Positions 1-9,898 are shown, numbered from the stretch's first letter. The stretch is DNA of 64,000 nt from Sphingobacterium daejeonense (GCF_901472535.1 NZ_LR590470.1:2294001-2358000), one strand, 5' to 3'. Program-made: numbers and translations. The notes: generated from the sequence alone by a model not told the origin.

Positions 1-1
1 T

Positions 2-964
2 GCTATCAATTTAAAAAATCTTACCAAAGAAGCTGAAAACAGGGTTATTGAAGAGTTTGGCAAGAGAGAATCTGAGGAGATTTTAGAGAAGATTGCCGAG
101 CTTCCTGAACGATTGGAGGATGTGCAATTAATGGATAGCTTGCATATATTTATTTCTAAAGATACAGACGAAATCGTCCCATCTCCATGGCCTGTTGACA
201 CGGAAGGTGTATTTATTGATGATAATTTCGCAGTAAAACCTTTGATCAAGGCTTTGAATAGAAGCAAGGAATACATGATTTTATCGTTGGCTCAAGGTGG
301 AGCTCATTTATATCAAGCTTTAAATGATTCCATTGAAAAAGAAATTACTAACGATGATTTCCCTTTTGACGCAAATCCATTGGAAGTATCGGGTTCCGAC
401 ACTAAAAAGATTGAAAATCGTCTAAAAGAATATTTCAATCAGATTGACAAAGCAACTGTTGCTGTTCATAACTCCAATGACTTAGATGTTGTTGTAATCT
501 GTACTGAACCCAACTATGCTATGCTGATGGAAGTTGCTGATATCCCTAAAATGTATATTGGCCATGACAATAAAAATTATGATGCTTCGGAAGCAGATAA
601 TATGGCTAAACAAGCGTTTGAATCAATTAAAGAAATTCAAAAAGAAGAACGTGGGGTAGCAATAGGCGAATTAAAACAAGCTGTATCTTCAGGGCAGGTT
701 TTGACAGATTTACAGGATATTTATCAAGCAGCTATAGATGGGCGCGGTGATTTGCTAATCGTAAATCAAGATTTTGAACAACCTGTGAAGATGACTTCCG
801 ATAGAACATTTGATTTAGCTGAAGATTCAAAAGAACCTGGTGTTGTTGATGATATCGTTTCAACTATTGCATGGGAAGTGTTGTCAAAAGGAGGAAGATC
901 ATTCTTTACCGCTCAAGAAGAACTAGAAGAATTAGGTAAAATAGCTTTAAAAGTGAGGTACTAA
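2..964 (+). CDS. baeRF-like protein (eRF1-fold), 5' end outside window
   Basis: The frame is open from the left edge to the stop at 962-964, so the start codon lies outside the window; the TTG near 113 is not a credible start because coding-like sequence (NLKNLTKEAE...RLED) continues upstream. The visible 320 residues have an N-terminal alpha/beta region, a long central linker with QIDKA, and a C-terminal part containing LLIVNQDFEQP and GGRSFF. This layout resembles the bacterial archaeo-eukaryotic release factor (baeRF) families, which share the eRF1 middle-domain fold and are thought to act around ribosomes; their role is unproven. The family call is from recollection of the pattern, not a search. 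A strong terminator follows. Confidence 0.6.
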   Translation, partial: AINLKNLTKEAENRVIEEFGKRESEEILEKIAELPERLEDVQLMDSLHIFISKDTDEIVPSPWPVDTEGVFIDDNFAVKPLIKALNRSKEYMILSLAQGGAHLYQALNDSIEKEITNDDFPFDANPLEVSGSDTKKIENRLKEYFNQIDKATVAVHNSNDLDVVVICTEPNYAMLMEVADIPKMYIGHDNKNYDASEADNMAKQAFESIKEIQKEERGVAIGELKQAVSSGQVLTDLQDIYQAAIDGRGDLLIVNQDFEQPVKMTSDRTFDLAEDSKEPGVVDDIVSTIAWEVLSKGGRSFFTAQEELEELGKIALKVRY

Positions 965-992
965 TACTGAACTTTGAGTAAATAACAAAAAT

Positions 993-1026
993 AAAAATGG
1001 GCAGGTAAAACTGCCCATTTTTATTT
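993..1026. terminator. Bidirectional terminator between convergent genes
   Basis: A hairpin with arms AAAAATGGGCAG and CTGCCCATTTTT around a GTAAAA loop sits between the baeRF-like gene (+) and the GH2 gene (-). A/T tracts on both sides make it usable in both directions. Confidence 0.85.
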
Positions 1027-2879
1027 TACTTAACTTGACTAGCGTTATTATACAGCTTATTGTGAATTTCTTTTAATTCATTAGCAGGAATTTTAATAAC
1101 CTTTCTGTCATAAGTCATCAATCCATTTGTTTCTATTTCCACATCCGTAGTTTGGGTGTATACACCTGCAGACAAACCTAATGGAATTAAGTTGCTAAGA
1201 TCAGTTACAACTTCGTTGTATCTCTTTTTCAATTCTTCTGCATTTTTAAACGATTGGTAACCCCAATTATCTTTTTGTTGCCAAGTATGGCCTTCAACTG
1301 GTAATCCTAGTCCGCCATATTCACCTAAAGCCAATACATATTGACTTCCATAAATTTCTGGGCTAGGCATTGCTGCGTCAGGATAATTGTGAATGTCAAA
1401 AATATGTCCAGGTGCACCAAAATTACCGCCAGATGCTCCATTAACGATTCTTGAAGGGTCATTTTGAATGGTCCAATCCACTATTTCTTTAGATTTAAAC
1501 TGCCCCCAAGCTTCATTGAATGGAACCCAAACGACAATAGAAGGGAAGTTGTGCAAAGTCGACATAATAGCTTTCCACTCTTTTCTGTAGATAGCTTCAG
1601 ATTCTGGAGTACGGTCTTTATCATGTTTGCCAGCGCGAATTTTTCCTGGGTTCATATCCCAAATATTTCCGCCTAAATCCCCACTCGGCATATCTTGCCA
1701 TACTAAAACTCCTAAACTATCACAATGTCTGTACCATCTTGCAGGTTCTACTTTAATGTGCTTTCTGATCATGTTAAAGCCCATTTCTTTGGTTTTAACA
1801 ACATCAAATTTCAAAGCTTCATCAGAAGGAGCAGTATGCAAACCATCTGGCCACCACCCTTGGTCTAATGGTCCATAATGGAAAACAAATTTATCGTTCA
1901 AGTACATCCTTTGGATGCCTTTTGCATCTTTTTTCAACGTGATTTTGCGCATAGCAAAATAGGAATCAGCTTCGTCTATAACTTTACCTTTTCTCAGTAC
2001 TTTAACTTTAAGATCATAAAGCTTTGGTGAATCTGGAGACCATAATTGAGGGTTGCTGATTTTCAGTTGAGCTTCTTCACCAGCATTGGCTTTAACCTCT
2101 GCAATTTTGTTGTTGTTATCATAGGCCTCCACCAAAATTTCATCACCTGCTTTTGCTGATGATAATTCTGTTGACACCTTCAAAGCAGAATTGTCAACAT
2201 CTGGAGTCTGTTTTGTCCTTACAATATGAGTTTCAGGAACTGATTCTAACCATACAGTTTGCCAAATTCCGGATACTGGCGTGTACCAAATTCCGTGTGG
2301 GTTGTTGATCTGTTTTCCCCTAGGTTGAGGTCCGTCTGATGTAGGATCCCATACACGGATGGCGATATCTTGTGTTTTACCTTTTTTTATGGCATCTGTA
2401 ATATCAAAACTGAATGGATCAAATCCACCTTGATGATTTCCAACATGCTTTCCATTTACATAGATGTCACATTCCCAATCAACAGCACCGAAATTCAATA
2501 AAACCCTGCCTTTATTGAGCTTTTTGTCTATGGTAATCTTGTTGTTATACCATAGTGCGTCATCTTTAGTAACTCTTTTTGCTACTCCTGAAAGTGCAGA
2601 TTCAACCGCAAATGGAACCAAGATGTCGCCATCCCAAGAAGATGGAATGTCTTTTTGATCTTTGTTGGTAATCTTGTATTTCCATAAACCGTTTAAGTTT
2701 TGCCAATTGTTTTTCCTCGCCAATTGAGGTCTAGGATACTCTCGGTGTGCATTTTGAGGCGTTACTTGTTCTGCCCATGGTGTAAGGATCTTATCCTTAA
2801 CCTTTGCCCAGTTTTGAGCATTTCCTTCAGAAAATGTAGCAGCAAGTAAGCAAGCGATTGCAATCGTTTTCTTCATCAT
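1026..2879 (-). CDS. Secreted glycoside hydrolase family 2 (beta-galactosidase/glucuronidase type)
   Basis: 617 residues with a signal peptide (MMKKTIAIACLLAA..GNAQ). A sugar-binding jelly-roll domain (about 50-215), an Ig-like domain (about 215-310) and a TIM barrel follow, the GH2 order. The acid/base Glu is in VVWVPFNEAWG (about residue 454) and the nucleophile Glu in ALGEYGGLG (about 520), both as expected for retaining GH2 enzymes. It should hydrolyse beta-linked sugars from oligosaccharides in the periplasm; substrate cannot be read from sequence. It lies 15 bp downstream of a sulfatase on the same strand, so the pair probably works on a sulfated, perhaps glycosaminoglycan-like, glycan. 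Confidence 0.9.
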   Translation of the reverse strand: MMKKTIAIACLLAATFSEGNAQNWAKVKDKILTPWAEQVTPQNAHREYPRPQLARKNNWQNLNGLWKYKITNKDQKDIPSSWDGDILVPFAVESALSGVAKRVTKDDALWYNNKITIDKKLNKGRVLLNFGAVDWECDIYVNGKHVGNHQGGFDPFSFDITDAIKKGKTQDIAIRVWDPTSDGPQPRGKQINNPHGIWYTPVSGIWQTVWLESVPETHIVRTKQTPDVDNSALKVSTELSSAKAGDEILVEAYDNNNKIAEVKANAGEEAQLKISNPQLWSPDSPKLYDLKVKVLRKGKVIDEADSYFAMRKITLKKDAKGIQRMYLNDKFVFHYGPLDQGWWPDGLHTAPSDEALKFDVVKTKEMGFNMIRKHIKVEPARWYRHCDSLGVLVWQDMPSGDLGGNIWDMNPGKIRAGKHDKDRTPESEAIYRKEWKAIMSTLHNFPSIVVWVPFNEAWGQFKSKEIVDWTIQNDPSRIVNGASGGNFGAPGHIFDIHNYPDAAMPSPEIYGSQYVLALGEYGGLGLPVEGHTWQQKDNWGYQSFKNAEELKKRYNEVVTDLSNLIPLGLSAGVYTQTTDVEIETNGLMTYDRKVIKIPANELKEIHNKLYNNASQVK

Positions 2880-2894
2880 ATTCTTGTTTATTTA

Positions 2895-4385
2895 TTATTT
2901 TTTGGGTTTAGATTCTGGTCTCATAGGTAATGGTGCTGGTTCGGCATCCAAAACTTTTTTCAATTTTAAAAATTCAGGATGGTCTTCTCTCCAAATATTT
3001 TCTGTTTCAACCAATCCATCTTTATAACTATACAGCTCGTAGACAGCGGGTTCAGTTGCTTTTATACTTTGCCAAGCTATCAGTCTAAAGTCTTTGTTGC
3101 GAATTGCACGACCTAATTTTCCTTCTCTAGGAAAACAGTGATAAACCGTTTCCCTTATTTCTTTATCTGGATGAAGGATATACTTGTCATAACTTAATCC
3201 ATCGATTTTTTGCTGCATACTTGGAATAGCTATTTTTGCAAGGGTCGCCAAAGTAGGGTATAGGTCTACTGTTTCTATAAGACTCTCACTGTGGATGCCC
3301 TTCTGCATTTTAGGATGTTTGATAATCAATGGAATGCGGTTGGCCAATTCGTAATTTACATGTTTGGTCCACATACCCATTTCTCCCAACAAATAACCAT
3401 GGTCTCCCCATAGTACTACAATTGTGTTTTTATCCAGGCCGGTTTCTTTTAAGTGCTTAAGGACTTTTCCTATTTGAACATCTACATAACTTACCCCGGC
3501 ATAATAGCCATGTATTAAGGTTCTTGTCAATTCATTAGGGAAGGGGTCACTTTCAGCTGCAAGCGGGATTTCGCTATATTGTGAAATTTCACCATCTCTT
3601 TTAACTGCCACAGAAGGAGCGTTCAAAGGGTTATTTTGATTATTAGGAAAAGGAAGGTCTTGAGGGTCATACAAGTCCCAATATTTTTTTGGAACAGTGA
3701 AAGGTAAATGTGGTCTTGCAAATCCAACTGCAAGGAAAAAAGGTTTTTGATTGCTTCTAAGTTCATCCAATCTATTTACAGCCTCTTTGGCAACACGGCC
3801 ATCAGCGTAGGCTTCATCCGCAACATCGAGCCTCTCCCAAGCAGAACCTTTCTCAAGTTTATTGGCATCGCCCCAGCTTTTATTGGCAAATAGGGCTTCT
3901 TCGCGAGTTTCATGCTGATGGTCAGGATTTGCATATTCTATCACTTTGTCATGCCAATGTGGAACTGACCATGACTGTTCATCATTATAGGTGTTATGGC
4001 CGACATGAAAAACTTTCCCTATAGCAGCAGTATAAAAACCATTGTTTTTGAATAGTTCAGGGAGTGTAAGGGCTTCAGGATACGAATCTCGAAATGCCCT
4101 ACCAAAATCATATAAACCTGTACTTGTTGACCTCGACCCTAATAAAAGGTTGTACCTTGAAGCTACACAAACTGCTTGATTTGTATAAGCACGCTCAAAT
4201 ACCATGGCGTCCTTTGCCCAATTGTCAATATTTGGGCTGATAGCATGTTTATCAGAATAAGTTCCCAAAGTCGGCCGCAAATCATCGACTAATATCATTA
4301 AGACATTATAAGGCTTTTCCTGAGCGTGGCTACAGTTGAAAACTATAAATAATGCAAATAATATAAATCCTGATTTAAGAAGCAT
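2895..4385 (-). CDS. Secreted sulfatase, iduronate-2-sulfatase-like
   Basis: 496 residues with a signal peptide ending near HAQ (residue 21). The metal-binding LVDDLRP (Asp34, Asp35) and the type I sulfatase formylglycine motif CVASR (Cys73) are intact, so it needs anaerobic or aerobic Cys-to-formylglycine maturation. FARPHLPF and LWGDHGYLLGE are typical of the iduronate-2-sulfatase branch. It would remove sulfate esters from a sugar before or after the GH2 enzyme acts. First gene of a two-gene operon with the GH2 gene (15 bp apart). No SusC/SusD pair is seen nearby, so this is not a full polysaccharide utilisation locus within the window. Confidence 0.88.
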   Translation of the reverse strand: MLLKSGFILFALFIVFNCSHAQEKPYNVLMILVDDLRPTLGTYSDKHAISPNIDNWAKDAMVFERAYTNQAVCVASRYNLLLGSRSTSTGLYDFGRAFRDSYPEALTLPELFKNNGFYTAAIGKVFHVGHNTYNDEQSWSVPHWHDKVIEYANPDHQHETREEALFANKSWGDANKLEKGSAWERLDVADEAYADGRVAKEAVNRLDELRSNQKPFFLAVGFARPHLPFTVPKKYWDLYDPQDLPFPNNQNNPLNAPSVAVKRDGEISQYSEIPLAAESDPFPNELTRTLIHGYYAGVSYVDVQIGKVLKHLKETGLDKNTIVVLWGDHGYLLGEMGMWTKHVNYELANRIPLIIKHPKMQKGIHSESLIETVDLYPTLATLAKIAIPSMQQKIDGLSYDKYILHPDKEIRETVYHCFPREGKLGRAIRNKDFRLIAWQSIKATEPAVYELYSYKDGLVETENIWREDHPEFLKLKKVLDAEPAPLPMRPESKPKK

Positions 4386-4541
4386 TAGGTAAAAGGTTTT
4401 GATTAGTTACTAAAAATAATAATTGTTCCCTTAGAAAAACAGAGATTCTGCAAATTATCATTATTTAATATCCTCAAATTGTCTTTTTTGTTCAAATACT
4501 TGCTCTTTTTAATCAGTAAAGCCTATTTGTCTCGTATTTTG

Positions 4542-5805
4542 TTACACTTCTTCACCTTTCATCATTTTATTCCAGTATAGGTGAGGAAGGATATATTTTT
4601 TGAGTAACCATAATCTCCAGTGCTCTTTACTGCTGTCTTTAATAAACATTTGCTTTAATTTTGGATCTGGGATAAACTCATTTTTATAGTTGAATTCGGC
4701 GAGAACCATTTTGCCATAACCTGTTACTAATGGGCAAGAAGAATACCCTTCATAAGATTTGTTGTCTGGATCTTTTTGATCAATCAATTTAAAGATGTTA
4801 TCGATGACCACAGGAACTTGCTTTCTGATAGCGGCTCCTGTTTTTGCAGTCGGAAGTCCAGCCACATCACCTAAACCAAAGATATTTGAGTATTTCTTAT
4901 GTTGCAAACTATTAATGTCCACATCCAACCAGCCAGTTTCATTCACCAAACTGGATTCTTTCACAAATTTTGGGGCGGTTTGCGGGGGAGCTAAGTGCAG
5001 TAAATCAAATGGTAATTCGATAAATTGCTCTGATGGTTGAGGGTTTTCAGAACCATCCCCTTGATTGATGATACACTCGTTATTTTTAGGATCCGAATTT
5101 TTAAAGGTGATAGTTTTCTTGGATGAGTCAATTTTAATGGGGGCATAATAAGGTTTAAAATCGATATTATACCTTTTAATTACCTCCATTAGCGTATCTG
5201 CGATTTTTTTGACGCCAAAAATTACTGTCCCAGGAGTTGCAAAAGTAACCATTGGCCGACTCAGAAAGATTGTTTCTTCTAAAATAATCACAAGCTAAAT
5301 ACATGATTTTTTGAGGAGCACCACCACATTTGATTGGGGTAGTAGGCTGAGTGAAAATAGCATTGCCGCCTTTGAAATTTTGAATACATTCCCAAGTATA
5401 GTTTGGATCTATGTAATTACTGCATACAACACCTTTGTTTACTGCTTCTTCAAGACCTTCAATTAAACTTAAATCATTTACCAATCCGCAGGCAACAACC
5501 AGGTAGTCATAGCCTATTTTTTCACCATTATTTAGCAATACTATATTGTTCTCAGGTTCAAAACTAATTACAGAATCTTTGATCCAAGTACAACCTTCTG
5601 GAATCAATTCTTTCATTGGCTTTTCGGTTTTCTTATAATCATAAGCCCCAGCGCCCACCAAAGTCCAAGCAGGTTGATAATAATGGTATTTGGCAGGGTC
5701 AATTATGGCAATCTCCAAGTTTCTGTCCTTCTTTAACATTTGAGCAGCGGTCATGATGCCGCCTGTACCAGCTCCAATGATTACAATCTTATAGTGTGTA
5801 TCCAT
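4542..5805 (-). CDS. sqr: Sulfide:quinone oxidoreductase, one frameshift
   Basis: FAD-dependent enzyme oxidising sulfide to sulfane sulfur with electrons going to the quinone pool, at the membrane. I place the start at the ATG ending at 5805 (MDTHYKIVIIGAGTGG), giving a Rossmann GxGxxG at the N terminus; an upstream ATG would add 27 unlikely residues. The redox cysteines are seen in IKCGGAPQK and YSSCPLVTGYGK, and IFGLGDVAGLPTAKTG binds FAD. The frame breaks near 5257: dropping one G of a GG pair joins LSESAN to VTFATPGTVIFG, the expected family sequence. This is most likely a sequencing error. It is divergent from the ring-cleaving dioxygenase gene. Confidence 0.85.
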
Positions 5806-5991
5806 AAGTCTATTTATATTGGTTATCCTTAAAGTTAATAAGTTGATATTGATTGCTTTGTAACCAAAGTTACTTACCATAGTCACTTCTTAACATATAT
5901 CAATGGTCTTGCTTCGGAATATCTTCATCTTTGTATCAGTAATTAAACAAAAGGAAAATTTAACTGTATATAAATTGAAAGGATAGAGAAA

Positions 5992-6927
5992 ATGAATAAT
6001 AATGTATTAGGATTGCACCATATCACAGCGATTGCAAATTTGGCTCAGAGAAATTATGATTTTTATACCAATGTACTTGGTTTAAGGATGGTAAAGAAAA
6101 CTGTAAACTTTGATGATCCAGGGACCTACCACTTTTACTATGGTGATGAAAAAGGAAATGCAGGAACTATATTAACGTTCTTTCCTTGGGAGGGAATCGG
6201 AAAAGGAAAGAATGGAGCAGGGATGGCTACAGAAATTGCTTATTCAATTCCAGATGGGGCTGTCGAGTTTTGGCAGGAGCGATTTGGAAAAAATAATGTG
6301 TTGACTGGAGACGCAGTAGAGAGATTCGGTGAAGTATATTATCCGTTCTTGGATCCGGATGGTTTGAGCCTTTCCATTGTAGTTCCTAAAGAGAATGACA
6401 AAAGAGTAGGATGGACAACAGCGGAGATTGATCAAAATAATGCTACAAAAGGATTTCACAATAGCACATTGACCTTGAGAGAATTAGAGCCAACAGCTAA
6501 AGTTTTAACTGACTTGTTGGATTATGATCAAATAGCTCAGGAAGGAAATCGTTTCAGGTTTAAAAGCAAAAATATTGATTCTGCAAATATCATTGATATC
6601 CTTGTTGACCAAAATGCTGCACGTGGAATAAATACTGCTGGAACAAATCATCATATTGCTTTTAGAGTTAAAAATGATGAAGATCAATTGGCATTGAGAG
6701 AAAAAATAATGAGTGCTGGATTACAAATTACGCCTCAAATTGATAGAGATTATTTCCATTCGTTATATTTCCGTGAACCAGGGGGTGTATTGTTTGAAAT
6801 CGCAACTGAAAATCCAGGCTTTGATGTGGATGAACCATTAGCAGAATTAGGTAACTCTTTGAAACTACCAAAGCAATATGAAGCTCAAAGAACTGCCATT
6901 GAAAAAGTATTGCCAATTTTAAAATAA
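5992..6927 (+). CDS. Ring-cleaving dioxygenase, glyoxalase/VOC family (MhqO-like)
   Basis: 311 residues with two tandem VOC modules. Metal ligands are suggested by LHHITAIA near the N terminus, NHHIAFRV (about residue 220) and GGVLFEIAT (about 263), the His-His-Glu pattern of extradiol-type enzymes. Relatives such as Bacillus MhqO/MhqA cleave hydroquinones or catechols and belong to quinone stress responses. The next gene is an MhqD-like hydrolase 77 bp downstream, the same pairing as in Bacillus, which supports the role. Substrate is inferred. Confidence 0.82.
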   Translation: MNNNVLGLHHITAIANLAQRNYDFYTNVLGLRMVKKTVNFDDPGTYHFYYGDEKGNAGTILTFFPWEGIGKGKNGAGMATEIAYSIPDGAVEFWQERFGKNNVLTGDAVERFGEVYYPFLDPDGLSLSIVVPKENDKRVGWTTAEIDQNNATKGFHNSTLTLRELEPTAKVLTDLLDYDQIAQEGNRFRFKSKNIDSANIIDILVDQNAARGINTAGTNHHIAFRVKNDEDQLALREKIMSAGLQITPQIDRDYFHSLYFREPGGVLFEIATENPGFDVDEPLAELGNSLKLPKQYEAQRTAIEKVLPILK

Positions 6928-7004
6928 TCAACTTTGTTTGTATGATATTCATATGAACATTTAGATTAATTAATAAAATTTATAACACTTAAAATTAAAC
7001 GATT

Positions 7005-7616
7005 ATGTCGAATAATATATATCAATCTGGAAATTTAGATAATCCAACCAAAGCGTTGATCATGATTCATGGCAGAGGTGGTACTGCAACGGATATTATG
7101 GGGTTGGCAGAATATTTAAATGTTAGTGATTATTTGCTGATCGGTCCTGAAGCTAGTCAGAATACTTGGTATCCCAATTCATTTATTGCACCAATATCTT
7201 CTAATCAGCCGAAGCTTAATCAGGCCTTAGAGTTGATCAACCAAGCAGTAGAGTTGGCTAAAGAAAAAGGCATCCAACCTGAAAACATTTATTTTTTGGG
7301 ATTTTCACAAGGAGCATGTCTTACTTTAGAATATACCAGCAGAAATGCACAGAAATATGGAGGTATTGTGGCTTTTACAGGAGGGTTGATCGGTGAGGAA
7401 TTAATCAAAGACCATTATAAAGGGGATTTCGAGAATACTCCAGTATTTATTGGAACCAGTGATCCAGATTTTCATGTTCCTGTAGAAAGGGTTCAAGAGA
7501 CTACTAAACTAATGCGAGAACTTGGTGCTCAAGTAGAAGAGAAGATCTATCCCAATATGGGACATACCATAACACAGGAAGAGATTCGGATTGTGAATGA
7601 AACTATTTTTAAATAA
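7005..7616 (+). CDS. Alpha/beta hydrolase, phospholipase/carboxylesterase family (MhqD-like)
   Basis: 203 residues, cytoplasmic, no signal peptide. The nucleophile elbow GFSQG (Ser near 102), an Asp in SDPDFHVP and a His in NMGHTIT form the catalytic triad; MIHGRGG near residue 20 provides the oxyanion hole. Length matches the family. It follows the ring-cleaving dioxygenase and is probably co-transcribed, hydrolysing ring-fission products or thioesters; the exact substrate is unknown. A terminator closes the unit. Confidence 0.85.
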   Translation: MSNNIYQSGNLDNPTKALIMIHGRGGTATDIMGLAEYLNVSDYLLIGPEASQNTWYPNSFIAPISSNQPKLNQALELINQAVELAKEKGIQPENIYFLGFSQGACLTLEYTSRNAQKYGGIVAFTGGLIGEELIKDHYKGDFENTPVFIGTSDPDFHVPVERVQETTKLMRELGAQVEEKIYPNMGHTITQEEIRIVNETIFK

Positions 7617-7640
7617 GTCTATTCTCTATTTATTATAAAA

Positions 7641-7677
7641 GAAAACCCCGTTAGTGATCTTTCTAACGGGGATTTTC
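7641..7677 (+). terminator. Rho-independent terminator after the mhqD-like gene
   Basis: CCCCGTTAG and CTAACGGGG form a 9-bp stem around TGATCTTT, followed by ATTTTCC; an A-run upstream would also let it serve the convergent lipoprotein gene. Confidence 0.8.
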
Positions 7678-7710
7678 CACTTAATAAACTATACTATACA
7701 GGTTTTTGAA

Positions 7711-8658
7711 TTAATCGACAAAGTTATTGTAGCTGTGAAGGACATGCGTTGAAGCTTGTTCAAATGCACTTAAATTTGATTCTTCGAATTCTGTACCTTC
7801 ATCAAGGTTACGCTGTAGAATCCTCATTTTACCCAAATAATCATTTACAGCATCATTAAATCTTTCGAAAGACCCTGCTTTTGATTGATATTGATCAGAT
7901 ATCTTATCTGCTTTGTTTTCATTCAGCAATTTTTCAATCTCTTGGTAATTCTTGGCAAATTCTGGTTTTACCTTTGCAATGTCCTTTGTGTCAAAGAACT
8001 GTTTTGTATTTTCAAGAACTATATTAAGAATGTTCTCAGACCTAATGTATTGATTCTTTAAAGGATTGTTAGCCAAGGTTACTTCTTCAGCAGCATCAAT
8101 TAAAGGTTTAAGTTGGTCAAAGACTTTTACTGAGGCCTCTCTATTCTTTTTTATTTCTGATTCTGCCTGCTCTTTGAAAGTTTTTAATTTAGCACCCTTA
8201 TCTTCCTTCCAATCCTCTGCTGATTTATAAGATTCCATATCCTTTGAAATTGTCAGTAACGCTTTATAACTTTCGTCCATCTGATCCAATAAAGGCTTAA
8301 AGTCTTTCGTGCCTTCAGGGTATTTTAAGTCTTCAATTTTATCTATCGAAAGACTGTTTAGCCTCCTGATAGGTGGAATTGAAATTGCAGTAGGATTTTC
8401 TAGTTTGGTCTTAATATGTTTCTCCAGTGCATCGAAAGTCTCTGTAAAGGCATTCATATCATTATAGTGCCTATTGTCAATCTTAACTAACGTATTGTTG
8501 AATTGAATAAGCTCGTTAGCTTTGGAAAGCTTCTGGTCATTAGAATCAAACATACCTCCAGTCTTATTTTCAGTTTCCCCTTTTTTCTCTGAATTGTTGC
8601 AACTGCTCAATAAAGAAAAGGCGAGGGCAGAGGCTGCTAAAATGTGGTTTATTCTCAT
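7711..8658 (-). CDS. DUF3829/YiiG-like lipoprotein
   Basis: 315 residues. A lipoprotein signal (LLSSCN, Cys20) precedes a mainly helical, lysine- and glutamate-rich domain. FNNTLVKIDNRHYNDM near the start and HVLHSYNNFVD at the end resemble the DUF3829 (YiiG) family; I am only moderately sure. No enzymatic motif is visible. It should be anchored in the envelope facing the periplasm. It lies upstream-to-downstream with two small genes of the same strand (39 bp from the next), possibly a loose operon. Confidence 0.6.
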   Translation of the reverse strand: MRINHILAASALAFSLLSSCNNSEKKGETENKTGGMFDSNDQKLSKANELIQFNNTLVKIDNRHYNDMNAFTETFDALEKHIKTKLENPTAISIPPIRRLNSLSIDKIEDLKYPEGTKDFKPLLDQMDESYKALLTISKDMESYKSAEDWKEDKGAKLKTFKEQAESEIKKNREASVKVFDQLKPLIDAAEEVTLANNPLKNQYIRSENILNIVLENTKQFFDTKDIAKVKPEFAKNYQEIEKLLNENKADKISDQYQSKAGSFERFNDAVNDYLGKMRILQRNLDEGTEFEESNLSAFEQASTHVLHSYNNFVD

Positions 8659-8697
8659 AATAGTAGTTTATTTAAGTTTTAAATGATATGCAATTGA

Positions 8698-9018
8698 CTA
8701 CCCAATAAATTGAAATTGCTTTTCTGCCCATGTTCCGATAATAGGAACGGGTTTCTTAACACCATTTGAAGCATTAATAGCTCCTATAATCATCAATATC
8801 AAGGTAATTAAGCCCAAATAACCTATCATATAAAAGCCGGTTACCCACATGATAATGTTAAGGACAATAGAAAGAATGACTCCAAAGATGAAGATTCCGA
8901 ATCCTTGTCTTAAGTGATATTTCAAGAAATCATCTGCTTTGTCCTTTCCTGAAAAATAAGCGATTAACCATCCAATTAGGGTAATGTAGGCGACGATTGA
9001 AAGTGTTTTGTTATCCAT
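8698..9018 (-). CDS. Small DUF4870-like membrane protein
   Basis: 106 residues with about three hydrophobic segments (residues 5-22, 42-62, 66-86). The sequence DKADDFLKYHLRQGFGIFI matches the DUF4870/Tic20-like pattern of short bacterial inner-membrane proteins of unknown function. It lies between a lipoprotein gene and a zinc-ribbon gene on the same strand. Confidence 0.7.
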   Translation of the reverse strand: MDNKTLSIVAYITLIGWLIAYFSGKDKADDFLKYHLRQGFGIFIFGVILSIVLNIIMWVTGFYMIGYLGLITLILMIIGAINASNGVKKPVPIIGTWAEKQFQFIG

Positions 9019-9036
9019 TTTTTTTGCGATTTAAGT

Positions 9037-9372
9037 TTATTTAATTGTGTGAATTATAATGCTTGTGATAAAAAACAAGAGAAATAAAGCTAGTAAGGCA
9101 TATGTGTAAAAAGGAGTTTTTGATTCCTTTTTCAATTTGATACCTTCTAATTTCATCTCAGGACTGAATTCATTAAATCTTCTATTCTGTTTGCAATGAA
9201 CACAAACTGAGCGTAACTCCTTCCACATAGGAAATAAAAAAATCCAAAATACATGAAAGTAATTTTGATAAGCGATGTATGCCAATGTATTTTGACTTTG
9301 GCAATAAGTACATGGCAATTTAGACACTTGAGTGCCGATACGAGCTTTTCTTAATCCGAATATGAAAAACAT
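9037..9372 (-). CDS. Zinc-ribbon protein with C-terminal membrane anchor
   Basis: 111 residues. CTYC (about 21-24) and CVHC (about 57-60) give a four-cysteine zinc ribbon; the intervening WIFLFPMW is hydrophobic. A single TM helix (about 88-107) ends the protein, predicting a cytoplasmic ribbon tethered to the membrane. Small Bacteroidota proteins of this form are common and uncharacterised. It is 18 bp upstream of the DUF4870-like gene. Confidence 0.65.
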   Translation of the reverse strand: MFFIFGLRKARIGTQVSKLPCTYCQSQNTLAYIAYQNYFHVFWIFLFPMWKELRSVCVHCKQNRRFNEFSPEMKLEGIKLKKESKTPFYTYALLALFLLFFITSIIIHTIK

Positions 9373-9753
9373 AGGCGATTGTTTTTGTTATTCAAAGTTT
9401 TTGAATTTGATTAAAACATGCAATAAATGCTAGTCTACAGAATACATACGTGATGGAATACGGCTATATACAATGTCTCTACAAGAATGGGTAAATGGTT
9501 GAAATTCAGTGTTTTTCTTATTCAGGTAGAATTTCGTTTTTATTATAGAACTTCTTTTTTAATTGTTAGATTAAAAATAATAAAAGCATTATTAAATAAT
9601 CATTAATTTTTCTAAATGATTAATATTGCTTGATATGAGATCGTTTAAATAGTTTTTTAGAGGTTTTTAAAGGGGATAGAATAGGTGTCGAAAAAAATAA
9701 TCCTTTTATAATGAGGCTGTTTTATTGAAAAATAAAAAAAAGATAGATTTAGA

Positions 9754-9784
9754 TTGTGAATTTATTTGAAAAAGTCTACCTTTG
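9754..9784 (+). promoter_or_regulatory. Bacteroidota-type promoter of tRNA-Lys
   Basis: TACCTTTG at 9777-9784 matches the -7 box TAnnTTTG. A TTGTG at 9754-9758 lies 18 bases upstream, the right spacing for the -33 box. The tRNA starts 41 bases after the -7 box. The rest of 9373-9753 holds nothing I recognise. Confidence 0.7.
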
Positions 9785-9825
9785 CATCACTTCAAACAAC
9801 GAAGGGTTCTGGTTAAAAGAACAAC

Positions 9826-9898
9826 GATTCCGTAGCTCAGCTGGTAGAGCAATACACTTTTAATGTATGGGTCCTGGGTTCGAATCCCAGCGGGATCA
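9826..9898 (+). tRNA. tRNA-Lys (anticodon TTT)
   Basis: A full cloverleaf: acceptor GATTCCG pairs with CGGGATC (one G-U), D arm GCTC/GAGC, anticodon stem ATACA/TGTAT with loop CTTTTAA (anticodon TTT at 9859-9861), T arm CTGGG/CCCAG with TTCGAAT, discriminator A. CCA is not encoded. Confidence 0.97.
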
